DNA of 64,000 bases from Streptomyces lunaelactis (GTDB lineage: Bacteria; Actinomycetota; Actinomycetes; Streptomycetales; Streptomycetaceae): the NCBI RefSeq assembly GCF_003054555.1, contig NZ_CP026304.1, positions 1,860,001 through 1,924,000 on the forward strand. The letters are read 5' to 3'. Position 1 is the first letter of the stretch. Each line of letters begins with the position of its first letter. Below the pieces are notes generated by a model. It made no database searches. It worked only from the letters and a program-made list of their open reading frames with translations, and was not told where the DNA came from. Below are positions 34,731 to 42,267 of this stretch, in pieces. The position numbers and the translations under genes are program-made.

Positions 34731-35063
34731 ATGCTCTTTCATGTCGTGCCCGTGGACGAGTGGACGGCTGACGTGGAGCGGCCGTACACCCCGGCCTCAC
34801 TGACCACCGAGGGCTTCGTGCACTGTTCGCCGGACGAACCGACCGCGCTCGCCATCGCCGACGGCCCCTACCGGGACGCGCCCGACCTGCTGGTCCTCCT
34901 GATCGACGAGAGACGGCTCGGCGCCGAGGTCCGCTGGGAGGGGTCCGAGGACATGCTCTTCCCGCATGTGTACGGTCCGATCGAGCGAGCCGCCGTCACG
35001 ACCGTGATGGCGGTGCGGCGGGATGCCGACGGACGCGCGCGTGAGCTCACCCCCTGGGCCTGA
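34731..35063 (+). CDS. DUF952 family protein
   Basis: 110 aa; ATG at 34731 with no clear ribosome site (possibly near-leaderless). MLFHVVPVDEWTA, EGFVHCSPDEP and FPHVYGPIERAAV are DUF952 landmarks. DUF952 proteins resemble glutathione-transferase- or ADP-ribose-fold families structurally, but no reaction is established. It is divergent from aroH across a 249-bp gap. Confidence 0.85.
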   Translation: MLFHVVPVDEWTADVERPYTPASLTTEGFVHCSPDEPTALAIADGPYRDAPDLLVLLIDERRLGAEVRWEGSEDMLFPHVYGPIERAAVTTVMAVRRDADGRARELTPWA

Positions 35064-35146
35064 ACCCCCGAAACCCTGGACGCGACGCCCCCGGTGCAGT
35101 TGCATTGGGTGTCCGCGCATGCCCCACCGCAGGGGGAGGCCGCCCC

Positions 35147-35833
35147 GTGAAGCGTTCAGGACCACTGCTCACGCTGCTGGCGGGGCTGCTGCTGGGGCTG
35201 TTCATGCTGTCGCTCAACGCCACGACGGGGACGCGCGCCACGGCCTCGTCCGGCGGCACCATCGCGCCGCCTTCCCCCACCGCACCTTCCCCGAGCGCGC
35301 CGGCTCCGTCCACGCCCGCGCCGAGCACGCCCGCGCCAGGCACATCGGCGTCCGCGACCGCGGCCCCGCGGCCCGACGCCGAGTACGCGGGCCGTACGGC
35401 GGACGACACCGCCGCCGTCTCCGTCTCCGTACGCGGCAGCAAGGCGATCGGCTACTTCTGCGACGGCCGGGACCAGGAGTCCTGGCTGCGCGGCGAGGTC
35501 GGGGACGACGGCAGCATGCGGCTCACCGGCGACGACGGCGCCAGGCTGGAAGGCGTCCTGCGCGCCGGGAAGCTCGACGGAACGGTCGAAATCCAGGACA
35601 GGACCCGGCAGTTCACGGCGGCCAAGGCGGTCAGGCCATCAGGCCTGTACCGCGCCACCGCCGAAGTCCGCGGCGCGAAGCTCGACGGCGGCTGGATCGT
35701 CCTGCCGGACGGCCGCCAGGTCGGCATCCTCAAGCGCGACGGCGAGCCCGCCGCCGCACCCCGGATCGACCCCGCATCCGGCGCCGTCACGGTCGACGGC
35801 ACCCGGCTCACCGCCCGCCCCGTCGTCCCCTGA
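35147..35833 (+). CDS. Secreted or membrane-anchored protein of a redox operon
   Basis: 228 aa from the GTG at 35147 after GGGGGAGG. An N-terminal hydrophobic helix (LLTLLAGLLLGLFMLSL) precedes a long Pro/Ser/Thr/Ala linker (to ~75) and then a beta-rich domain (YFCDGRDQESWLRGEVG, LEGVLRAGKLDG, AEVRGAKLDGGWIVLPDG). No cofactor motif is seen. It lies 8 nt before a multi-helix haem-protein candidate and then a Rieske lipoprotein, so it probably contributes an outer-surface domain to that system. Confidence 0.75.
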   Translation: MKRSGPLLTLLAGLLLGLFMLSLNATTGTRATASSGGTIAPPSPTAPSPSAPAPSTPAPSTPAPGTSASATAAPRPDAEYAGRTADDTAAVSVSVRGSKAIGYFCDGRDQESWLRGEVGDDGSMRLTGDDGARLEGVLRAGKLDGTVEIQDRTRQFTAAKAVRPSGLYRATAEVRGAKLDGGWIVLPDGRQVGILKRDGEPAAAPRIDPASGAVTVDGTRLTARPVVP

Positions 35834-35841
35834 GGTGCGTC

Positions 35842-36447
35842 ATGAGCTTCGGTCCTCCCATCGACCCCAACGCCCGCACCGCCTCGTTCCCCGCGAGCCC
35901 GGGCAACCACGCCCGCCCGAGCGCCGCCCGCTACCTCGTACCCGCCCTGGTAGCCGCCGCGGTCGCGGTCGGACTCGGGGCGTACGGAAAGGTGCACGAT
36001 CCGGCGGGCACGGCCTTCAACCTCGCCGGCTTCAGCAGCACCGGGGCCGTCAAGTCCTGGCTGGGCACTGCGGCCCTCGCCTTCGCTCTGGTCCAGATCG
36101 TTTCGGCGTTCGCGATGTACGGACGGCTTCCGGGCGTACGCGCCGCCTCCTGGATCCCCGCGCTGCACCGCTGGTCGGGCCGGATCGCGTTCCTCCTCGC
36201 CGTGCCGGTGGCCGTCCACTGCCTGTACGGACTGGGCTATCAGACGTACAGCTCGCGCGTGATGTGGCACTCGCTGCTGGGTTGCTTCTTCTTCGGCGCT
36301 TTCAGCGCCAAGATGCTCCTGCTGCGAGCGGAACGGCTGCCTGGCTGGCTGCTGCCGGTCGTCGGCGGGGCGGCCTTCACGGCGCTCACGGTGATCTGGC
36401 TGACCTCGGCGCTGTGGTTCTTCCGCACGGTCGGGGTCACGACATAG
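35842..36447 (+). CDS. Five-helix membrane protein, DUF6529/cytochrome b561-like
   Basis: 201 aa; ATG at 35842. Five membrane helices are visible (about 31-50, 74-95, 113-135, 141-160, 170-195). His residues near membrane faces (ALHRWSGR, PVAVHCLYG, VMWHSLLG) are spaced like b-haem ligands. I recall the family as DUF6529, though that name is from memory. Placed between a secreted protein and a Rieske lipoprotein, it is a candidate transmembrane electron carrier. Confidence 0.75.
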   Translation: MSFGPPIDPNARTASFPASPGNHARPSAARYLVPALVAAAVAVGLGAYGKVHDPAGTAFNLAGFSSTGAVKSWLGTAALAFALVQIVSAFAMYGRLPGVRAASWIPALHRWSGRIAFLLAVPVAVHCLYGLGYQTYSSRVMWHSLLGCFFFGAFSAKMLLLRAERLPGWLLPVVGGAAFTALTVIWLTSALWFFRTVGVTT

Positions 36448-36457
36448 GGAGACGGCC

Positions 36458-36946
36458 ATGGAGACTCCACGACGTACGGTTCTGGTGGCGGGCGCGGCGG
36501 GCGCCGCCGCTCTGGTGGCGGGCTGCAGCAACTACGGCGACGAGGGCGGCGGCTCCACGTCGGCCACACCGAGCACGAGCCGACCGGAAACCACGCAGCC
36601 CGCCACTTCGGGCACCGGCACGACGAGCGCCCCGCCCGAGAGCTCGGCGCCCCCGGCCGGCGAGGAGCTCGCCAAGACCGCCGACATCCCGGTGGGCGGC
36701 GGCAAGGTATTCGCCGACCAGAAGGTCGTCGTGACCCAGCCCACGTCGGGCGACTTCAAGGCCTTCTCCGCGATCTGCACCCACCAGGGCTGCACGGTCA
36801 ACAAGGTCGCGGACGGCACCATCGACTGCCCCTGTCACGGCAGCAAATACAACATCGAGGACGCCGCGGTCGTCCACGGCCCCGCCACCCGGCCGCTGCC
36901 GACGAAGCAGATCAACGTCTCCGGGGACACCATCGTGCTGACCTAG
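36458..36946 (+). CDS. Rieske [2Fe-2S] lipoprotein
   Basis: 162 aa. It has twin Arg (R5-R6), a hydrophobic stretch and lipobox LVAGC (C23), giving a probable Tat-exported lipoprotein. A Ser/Thr/Pro linker runs to ~65. The cluster ligands C107-x-H109 (CTHQGC) and C124/H127 (CPCHGS), with disulfide pair C112/C126, are all present. The small size and lack of other domains mark it as a stand-alone electron-transfer subunit. It is third in a tight operon with the b561-like protein. Confidence 0.92.
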   Translation: METPRRTVLVAGAAGAAALVAGCSNYGDEGGGSTSATPSTSRPETTQPATSGTGTTSAPPESSAPPAGEELAKTADIPVGGGKVFADQKVVVTQPTSGDFKAFSAICTHQGCTVNKVADGTIDCPCHGSKYNIEDAAVVHGPATRPLPTKQINVSGDTIVLT

Positions 36947-36992
36947 GCCTCTCGTTCGGACCGTGCCGGGCTCGATCCAAACGAAACGCCCT
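36945..36992. repeat. Internally deleted arm-type-2 element
   Basis: AGGCCTCTCGTTCGGA, starting within the Rieske stop codon, and GATCCAAACGAAACGCCCT (36974-36992) resemble the two arms of the element at 21622 brought together with the core missing. It abuts the next element and could itself fold as a terminator. Confidence 0.55.
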
Positions 36993-37169
36993 GGGCCGTG
37001 TCTGACAAATCCCGCCTGGCGCGCGACGCCCGGCACGCACACTCGCGGCGTTGTCGGAGTCATCCAAGTACGTCCAGTACGAGGACGATCCTCCGCCTTG
37101 CGATCGCACGCACCGAACGCCGCGCACCTCGCCCTGCGGGCGGACGGCGCCATTTGTCAGACACGGCCC
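36993..37169. repeat. 177-bp palindromic intergenic element, arm type 1 (copy C)
   Basis: Arms GGGCCGTGTCTGACAAAT (36993-37010) and ATTTGTCAGACACGGCCC (37152-37169) are perfect complements over 18 bp. It has the same length as the element at 15824 and lies in the opposite orientation, with about 94% identity by eye. Its core carries TCCTCCGCCTTGCGATCGC. It lies between the Rieske gene and a nucleotidyltransferase gene. Confidence 0.85.
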
Positions 37170-37209
37170 AGCCCGGCTCGACCGGCCCCACTCGCGTACC
37201 CTCTCGCGC

Positions 37210-37989
37210 ATGCCTCCCGAACTGACCTCCGAAGCGCTCGTACGCGACCACACGATCTACTCGTGCGTGATGGGTTCGCGCGCCTTCGGTCTGGCCACGG
37301 ACGGCAGCGACACCGACCGCCGCGGGGTGTTCCTCGCGCCCGCCCCGCTCTACTGGCGCCTCGACAAGCCCCCCACCCATGCCGAGGGACCGGCCGACGA
37401 GCAGTTCTCCTGGGAGTTGGAGCGCTTCCTGGAGCTCGCTCTGCGCGCCAACCCCAACGTCCTGGAGTGTCTGCACTCCCCTCTCGTCGAGCGCGTCGAC
37501 GACACCGGCCGGGAACTCCTCGCCCTGCGCGGGGCATTCCTCTCCCGCCAGGCCCACGAGACCTTCGTGCGCTATGCGATCGGCCAGCGCAGGAAGCTGG
37601 AGGCGGACATCCGTCAGCACGGCACCCCGCGCTGGAAGCACGCCATGCATCTGCTGCGGCTCCTCGCCACCTGCCGCGATCTGCTCCGTACGGGCGAGCT
37701 GGTGATCGACGTCGGCGCCGGCCGGGAGCGGCTGCTGGAGGTCAAGCGGGGCGAGGTGCCGTGGCCGCGGGTCGAGGCGTGGATGAACCGCCTCGCCGAC
37801 GAGGCGGACGAGGCCGCGCCCGGCTCCCCGCTGCCGCCCGAGCCCGACCGGGCGCGCGTCGAGGACTTCCTGTTCCGTACGCGCCGGGCGTCGGCGCTCC
37901 AGGCGTCGGCGCTCGAGGCGTCAGCGCTCCAGGCGGACGCGGACCACGAAGTCGCGCAGCGCTTCGTAGGTGGTGGGCTCGTCGGGTAG
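37210..37989 (+). CDS. Nucleotidyltransferase-superfamily protein (COG3541-like)
   Basis: 259 aa; ATG at 37210. The polymerase-beta-type active-site motif is GSRAFGLATDGSDTDRRGVF (G22-S23, D34, D36). The rest is helical (EQFSWELERFLELALRANP, WKHAMHLLRLLATCRDLL). The substrate is unknown; the family may modify proteins or nucleotides. Its last 69 nt overlap the 3' end of the convergent nucleotidyltransferase gene. That overlap encodes three near-repeats, ASALQ/ASALE/ASALQ, suggesting expansion of a 15-bp unit. Confidence 0.8.
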   Translation: MPPELTSEALVRDHTIYSCVMGSRAFGLATDGSDTDRRGVFLAPAPLYWRLDKPPTHAEGPADEQFSWELERFLELALRANPNVLECLHSPLVERVDDTGRELLALRGAFLSRQAHETFVRYAIGQRRKLEADIRQHGTPRWKHAMHLLRLLATCRDLLRTGELVIDVGAGRERLLEVKRGEVPWPRVEAWMNRLADEADEAAPGSPLPPEPDRARVEDFLFRTRRASALQASALEASALQADADHEVAQRFVGGGLVG

Positions 37990-38673
37990 CGGCGAGGCCA
38001 CCCGCGCCTCCTCGAGCACCTCGTGCAGCGCCTCGACGTCGGCGCGTACGCGGTGGTGGTCCACCCCCGTGACGTGGCCGTGCTCGGCGTCCGCCTTGGC
38101 CGCGATCAGCGCGGGCAGCCGGCCCGGGGCCTCGACCTCCCCGAGCAGCGTGGGCAGATGCGCCTGCACCTCGCCGCTGCGCATCAGATGGATGCCGGTG
38201 AGCAGCGCCCGGAAGGTGTACAGCAGCGGCTTGAGCTCGCCGGTCTTCTCAAAGAGCCGCCACTGGGTGTTCGCGAACCCCCGGTAGTGGTGGGCGTGGT
38301 GGCTGGTGAGCACACCGGGAGCGAGCGATATGAGCTCGGCGTGCGCGTCCGACGTGTGCACCACCAGCGGCGACAGCAGCTGTTCCAGGACGTATCCGTT
38401 GCGCCGCAGCATCAGCCTTACGAACTTCCGCAGGTCGTGCGTGACCAGATCCATCTCGACGCCGTCCCGGTCCCACATCCGGGACCGGGTCTCCTCCGGC
38501 TCGTGCAGCCCCAGCAGCTCCTCGACGGGCAGCAGGTGGATCCCCCGCAGGTCCACGTCCGAGTCCCGGGACGGGAATCCGTACAGATGCGCCCCGGAGA
38601 CGGTGGCGAACAGCAGCGGGTCGGGCTGTTCGGCGACGACGGGGCCGAGTTCCATGGCCAGTGGATCAGTCAT
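37921..38673 (-). CDS. Nucleotidyltransferase-superfamily protein, last gene of the NAD operon
   Basis: 250 aa; ATG at 38673, only 3 nt after the ADP-ribosylglycohydrolase stop. The active-site motif is SGAHLYGFPSRDSDVDLRG (G27, D39, D41). Helical segments (RDGVEMDLVTHDLRKFVRLM, WRLFEKTGELKPLLYTFRAL) parallel those of the convergent neighbour, so the two are probably distant paralogues. Placement as fifth gene of pnuC-nadR-nrtR-draG suggests a link to NAD or ADP-ribose chemistry, which is inference. Confidence 0.82.
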   Translation of the reverse strand: MTDPLAMELGPVVAEQPDPLLFATVSGAHLYGFPSRDSDVDLRGIHLLPVEELLGLHEPEETRSRMWDRDGVEMDLVTHDLRKFVRLMLRRNGYVLEQLLSPLVVHTSDAHAELISLAPGVLTSHHAHHYRGFANTQWRLFEKTGELKPLLYTFRALLTGIHLMRSGEVQAHLPTLLGEVEAPGRLPALIAAKADAEHGHVTGVDHHRVRADVEALHEVLEEARVASPLPDEPTTYEALRDFVVRVRLER

Positions 38674-38676
38674 GGA

Positions 38677-39708
38677 TCAAGAGTCCCAGAGCGCGCCGAG
38701 CGACATCAGATCGCTGCGGTACTCAATCCGCTCGGACCACTCCTTGGGCCAGGCGCCCGCCCCGAGGTGAGCCCCGGCGAACGCGCCCGCGAGGCAGGCG
38801 ATCGAGTCCGAGTCGCCCTTGGTGCAGGCGGCCCGGCGCAGTGCCGTGACCGGCTCCTCGGGGAACATCAGGAAGCACAGCAGTGCCGTGGCGAGCGCCT
38901 CCTCGGCGATCCAGCCGTCGCCGGTGGCCAGGCACGGGTCGGTCTCCGGGTTGGCCGTGCGCAGCGCCGTCGCGAGCCGCTCCAGGATCTGCAGGCACTC
39001 GTCCCAGCCGCGTGCGATGAAGGCCTCGGGCGTCGGATCGTGGGAGTAGGTCCACAGATTGCCGAGCCAGTGGTGGTAGTAGTGGTTGCGCATCTCGTAC
39101 GCGTACGAGCGCAGCTGCCCCACGAGCCCCATCGGCTCCGCGCCGTGTGCCAGCAGGAACACCGCGCGGGCCGTCAGGTCGCTCGCCGCCAGCGCGGTGG
39201 GATGTCCGTGGGTGAGGGCGGCCTGCAACTGCGCGGCGCCCGCCCGCTGTTCCTCGCTCAGCCCAGGTACGAGTCCGACCGGCGCGACCCGCATATTGGC
39301 GCCGCAGCCCTTGGAGCCGACCTGGCTGGCCTCCTGCCAGGGCAGATCGCTGTCGAGCTTCTCGCAGGCCACCAGGCAGGTGTTGCCGGGGGCCCGGTTG
39401 TTGTCCGGGGAGTGGTACCACTGGACGAACTCCTCGCGCACCGGCCCCGTCAGCCGGGAGGCGACGAGCACCCCGCGGTCCATCGCGGTACGTATGCCGC
39501 GCCCCAGGGCGAGCGTCATCTGGGTGTCGTCCGTGACGATCGCGGGCCTCGGCAGGCTCATCTCGCGCCACGGCCCGAACGTGGCGAGGATCCGCGGCAC
39601 ATCGTTGAACTCGGTCGGGAAGCCCAGCGCGTCCCCGAGCGCGAGCCCGATCAACGAGCCGGTGGCCGCTTGTTTGGTGATGGTCCTCGTGGTTCTCATG
39701 GTGGTCAT
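38677..39708 (-). CDS. ADP-ribosylglycohydrolase (DraG/ARH type)
   Basis: 343 aa; ATG at 39708 after AAGGACGG, sharing ATGA with nrtR. Family metal-binding blocks: GLALGDALGFPTEF, VTDDTQMTLAL (Mg-binding Asp pair) and late TKGDSDSIACLAGAFAGA. ARH/DraG enzymes remove ADP-ribose from proteins or hydrolyse ADP-ribosylated small molecules. In an NAD-salvage operon it may recycle ADP-ribose or reverse an NAD-consuming modification. Confidence 0.92.
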   Translation of the reverse strand: MTTMRTTRTITKQAATGSLIGLALGDALGFPTEFNDVPRILATFGPWREMSLPRPAIVTDDTQMTLALGRGIRTAMDRGVLVASRLTGPVREEFVQWYHSPDNNRAPGNTCLVACEKLDSDLPWQEASQVGSKGCGANMRVAPVGLVPGLSEEQRAGAAQLQAALTHGHPTALAASDLTARAVFLLAHGAEPMGLVGQLRSYAYEMRNHYYHHWLGNLWTYSHDPTPEAFIARGWDECLQILERLATALRTANPETDPCLATGDGWIAEEALATALLCFLMFPEEPVTALRRAACTKGDSDSIACLAGAFAGAHLGAGAWPKEWSERIEYRSDLMSLGALWDS

Positions 39709-40427
39709 GTGTGCCGTCCTTCCGGTCGCAGGAGTGGGGGATGCAGGGCGGAGGCGGCACCCGCCCGGTACAGCGCGGCCGGTTTCCCGCGGCCGCCGGT
39801 GCGGCGCGGCGGACCCTCGACGGCCTCGACGAAGCCGGGTGTGGTGAGGACCTTGCGCCGGAAGTTGGGACGGTCGAGCTCGACGCCCCAGACCGTCTCG
39901 TACACCTGCTGCAGCTCGCCGAGCGTGAACTCGGGCGGGCAGAACGTGGTGGCGAGGCAGGTGTACTCGAGCTTGGCACCGATCCTGTGGTGCGCGTCGG
40001 CGAGGATCCGTTCGTGGTCGAAGGCGAGCCCACGGGCGGATGCGAGCGGTGTCCACCGGGCGTGCGCCGCGTCCCCGCCGCCGCGCGGCTCCGGCAGGTC
40101 CGGTACGAGCGCGGTGTACGCGACGGAGACGACGCGCATCCTCGGGTCGCGGTCCGGGTCGCTGTAGGTCCGCAGCTGCTCCAGGTGGAGGCCGGCGACG
40201 GTCTCCTCGGACAGGCTGGTCTCTTCGGCCAGTTCACGGCGGGCGGCCTGCCCGGCCGACTCCTTGGGGCGTACGAAGCCTCCGGGCAGCGCCCAGGCGC
40301 CCTTGTACGGGTCCTCTCCGCGCTCGACGAGCAGGACGTGCAGCCGGCCCTCGCGGACCGTGAAGACGGCGAGGTCGACGGTGACGGCGAAGGGCGGGAA
40401 GGCGCCCGGGTCGTAGTCCTTGATCAT
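39705..40427 (-). CDS. nrtR: NrtR-family Nudix-winged-helix regulator of NAD metabolism
   Basis: 240 aa. The N-terminal Nudix domain contains GGFVRPKE...RRELAEET, a Nudix box with key Glu/Arg kept. The C-terminal winged helix has FTLGELQQVYETVWG, LDRPNFRRKVLTTPGFVE and GRGKPAALYRAG, hallmarks of NrtR. NrtR repressors bind ADP-ribose-type ligands and control NAD synthesis or salvage. Here the gene sits inside the operon it would control, ATGA-coupled on both sides, and a perfect palindrome lies at the operon head. The intact Nudix box leaves room for residual hydrolase activity. Confidence 0.92.
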   Translation of the reverse strand: MIKDYDPGAFPPFAVTVDLAVFTVREGRLHVLLVERGEDPYKGAWALPGGFVRPKESAGQAARRELAEETSLSEETVAGLHLEQLRTYSDPDRDPRMRVVSVAYTALVPDLPEPRGGGDAAHARWTPLASARGLAFDHERILADAHHRIGAKLEYTCLATTFCPPEFTLGELQQVYETVWGVELDRPNFRRKVLTTPGFVEAVEGPPRRTGGRGKPAALYRAGAASALHPPLLRPEGRHT

Positions 40428-41503
40428 CGTTGCTCCGGCAGGGGTTCGGCGAGGTCCCAGCCCTCGCCGACGAGTTGGTCCACGGCGGCGACGGCGGTGG
40501 CGAGCCGCTGCTCGTGCGGTCCCTGAAGCACGACGGTCCGCCGTCCGGTGCGGGCGAGCCGGGCCGCGAAGCGGGCGGTCATCCAGGGCCGCAGATGCTC
40601 TCCGTCGCGCAGCCCGTCGTCCTCGAAGTCCACGCCACGGTGGTCGGTGAGCAGCCATAGATGCTGCTGTCCGCGGGCGGCGATCCGGGCGACGTCCGCG
40701 TTCGGGCCGCCCAGGTAGCGCTCGTGCCAGATGGTGGTGGCGAAGGCGTCGGTGTCGCAGAACAGCACGGGCGATCCGGCCCGGGCGGCCTCGTCCTCCT
40801 GCTCCGTCTGCCGCCGGGCGATCAGCGGGAACTCCTCCGAGGTGAACCGCACCTCGTCCCAGCCCGCCTCCGGCCGCCGGGCGCGCAGCTCCACCAGCTT
40901 GTGCTCGCTGAACTCCCGTCCGTACTCCGGCACACAGCGGGTCCGCGTCCAGACACCGCCGCGCCCGCGGTAGTGCTCGGCGAGGGCCCACGCCATCGTC
41001 GTGGTGCCCGTGGACTCGGCGCCGAGGACGACCACACGCCGGACGAGCGCCGCGCGCACGGGCGGCGCCAGGAAGTCCCAGCAGCCGACCGGGTCCTTGC
41101 GTACGGCCGTGCCGGAGACCGGGAAGACGGTGCGGTCGGGGTCGACGCACACGGACGCGGCGCCGAAGCGCCGGCCGAGCTCCTCGCCGTACGGCTCCGA
41201 GGTGAAGACGGCGTCGACCGGTTCGGGGACGGCGGCGCGGAAGACGGCCATGTGCGCCTCCCAGATGTCCGGGTCGTTCAGGTCCATCGGGATGTCGTCG
41301 ACGGCGCCCACGACCCGTACGTCCGCATGTACTTCGCGCATCCACCGCACGCGTTCGGCGAGCGGAATCGTCTCCACCGAGGAGGCGCAGACCAGGACGG
41401 TCAGCCGCTCGCAGCGGTCGGCGGCGGTCCGTACGAGGTGGTGGTGGCCCGCGTGCGGCGGGTAGAACTTCCCGAGCACCAGGCCGTGCCGGTAGGTGTT
41501 CAT
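40424..41503 (-). CDS. nadR: NadR-like bifunctional NMN adenylyltransferase / ribosylnicotinamide kinase-like protein
   Basis: 359 aa. The N-terminal nucleotidyltransferase motif is GKFYPPHAGHH (H17-x-x-H20), followed by SGTAVRKDP. The second domain has FxVLGAESTGTTTMAW-like P-loop residues at 161-169, where the Walker A Lys is Thr167. Later kinase-domain blocks (CDTDAFATTIWHERY, LLTDHRGVDFEDDGLRDG) are kept. It should make NAD from NMN; the kinase half may be altered. ATGA overlaps join it to pnuC and nrtR. Confidence 0.9.
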   Translation of the reverse strand: MNTYRHGLVLGKFYPPHAGHHHLVRTAADRCERLTVLVCASSVETIPLAERVRWMREVHADVRVVGAVDDIPMDLNDPDIWEAHMAVFRAAVPEPVDAVFTSEPYGEELGRRFGAASVCVDPDRTVFPVSGTAVRKDPVGCWDFLAPPVRAALVRRVVVLGAESTGTTTMAWALAEHYRGRGGVWTRTRCVPEYGREFSEHKLVELRARRPEAGWDEVRFTSEEFPLIARRQTEQEDEAARAGSPVLFCDTDAFATTIWHERYLGGPNADVARIAARGQQHLWLLTDHRGVDFEDDGLRDGEHLRPWMTARFAARLARTGRRTVVLQGPHEQRLATAVAAVDQLVGEGWDLAEPLPEQR

Positions 41504-42153
41504 ACGACCACCTCCGCCAACTCCCGCTGCCGTACGACCAGATCGCGCGACCAGCTGCGCAGGCCGATGACGCACAGGGTCAGGAAGCCTGCGTACAGCA
41601 GGGAGGTCAGATAGAGCTCCTTGTACGCGTAGAGCGGCACGTACACCACATCGGCGGCGATCCACAGCCACCAGGACTCGAGACGCTTGCGGCACTGCCC
41701 GTAGGTCGCCATCAGCGACAGGGCGGTGGTGAGCGCGTCCCAGAAGGGGACGTTCGAGTCGGTGGCGCGGCCGAGGAGGAGCGTCAGTGCGAGTGTCCCC
41801 ACCACCCCCGCCGCGAGCAGCCAGGACCACTCGGTGCGCGAAGTGCGCCGCACCGGGAGTCCGTCGGGACCTGGTCCACCCCCGTGGGTCCAGGTCCACC
41901 AGCCGTACACGGCGAGGGTGATGAAGACGACCTGCAGGCCGGCGTCGGCGTACAGGCCCGCCTGGGTGAAGAGCAGGATGAAGAAGAGGTTGTTGGCGAT
42001 GCCGATCGGCCAGTTGGCGAGGTGCTGGCGGGCGACGAGCCAGACGCAGAGCGCGCCACTGCCGAAACCGAGGAACTCGGTCCAGCTCACCGGGGTGTCC
42101 AGAACGGTGAACAGCGGTTGCTGCAGGGGTCCGAGGATGTCCGCGAGACTCAC
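41500..42153 (-). CDS. pnuC: PnuC-family nicotinamide riboside/NMN transporter
   Basis: 217 aa from the GTG at 42153, preceded by AAGGAGG at ideal spacing. An ATG at 42174 in the same frame would put the start inside the palindrome and is less likely. Seven or so membrane helices; the PnuC signature region is NWPIGIANNLFFILLFTQAGLYAD, and SWWLWIAADVVYVPLYAYKELYLTS is the substrate-pore block. It imports nicotinamide riboside, which NadR would convert toward NAD. Confidence 0.93.
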   Translation of the reverse strand: MSLADILGPLQQPLFTVLDTPVSWTEFLGFGSGALCVWLVARQHLANWPIGIANNLFFILLFTQAGLYADAGLQVVFITLAVYGWWTWTHGGGPGPDGLPVRRTSRTEWSWLLAAGVVGTLALTLLLGRATDSNVPFWDALTTALSLMATYGQCRKRLESWWLWIAADVVYVPLYAYKELYLTSLLYAGFLTLCVIGLRSWSRDLVVRQRELAEVVV

Positions 42154-42166
42154 GCCCGCCTCCTTA

Positions 42167-42183
42167 ATAGTCATGTTGACTAT
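42167..42183. promoter_or_regulatory. Putative NrtR operator at the head of the NAD operon
   Basis: ATAGTCA-TGT-TGACTAT is a perfect 7-bp inverted repeat with a 3-bp centre, 14 bp upstream of the pnuC GTG start. On the minus strand it overlaps TATAGT, a good -10 hexamer, so binding would block initiation. NrtR operators are palindromes, and nrtR is in the operon. Confidence 0.75.
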
Positions 42184-42216
42184 AAAGGTGCCGGGGTCTG
42201 TCCCACAAGACGCGAG

Positions 42217-42245
42217 AAGCCCGCGACCGGTCAGGTCGCGGGCTT
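42217..42245 (-). terminator. Terminator of the parA-scp-rsuA operon
   Basis: Perfect 12-bp stem AAGCCCGCGACC / GGTCGCGGGCTT with a 5-nt loop, 23 nt past the rsuA-type stop. Confidence 0.85.
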
Positions 42246-42267
42246 TGTTACGTAGTAAGGGGCAGGT

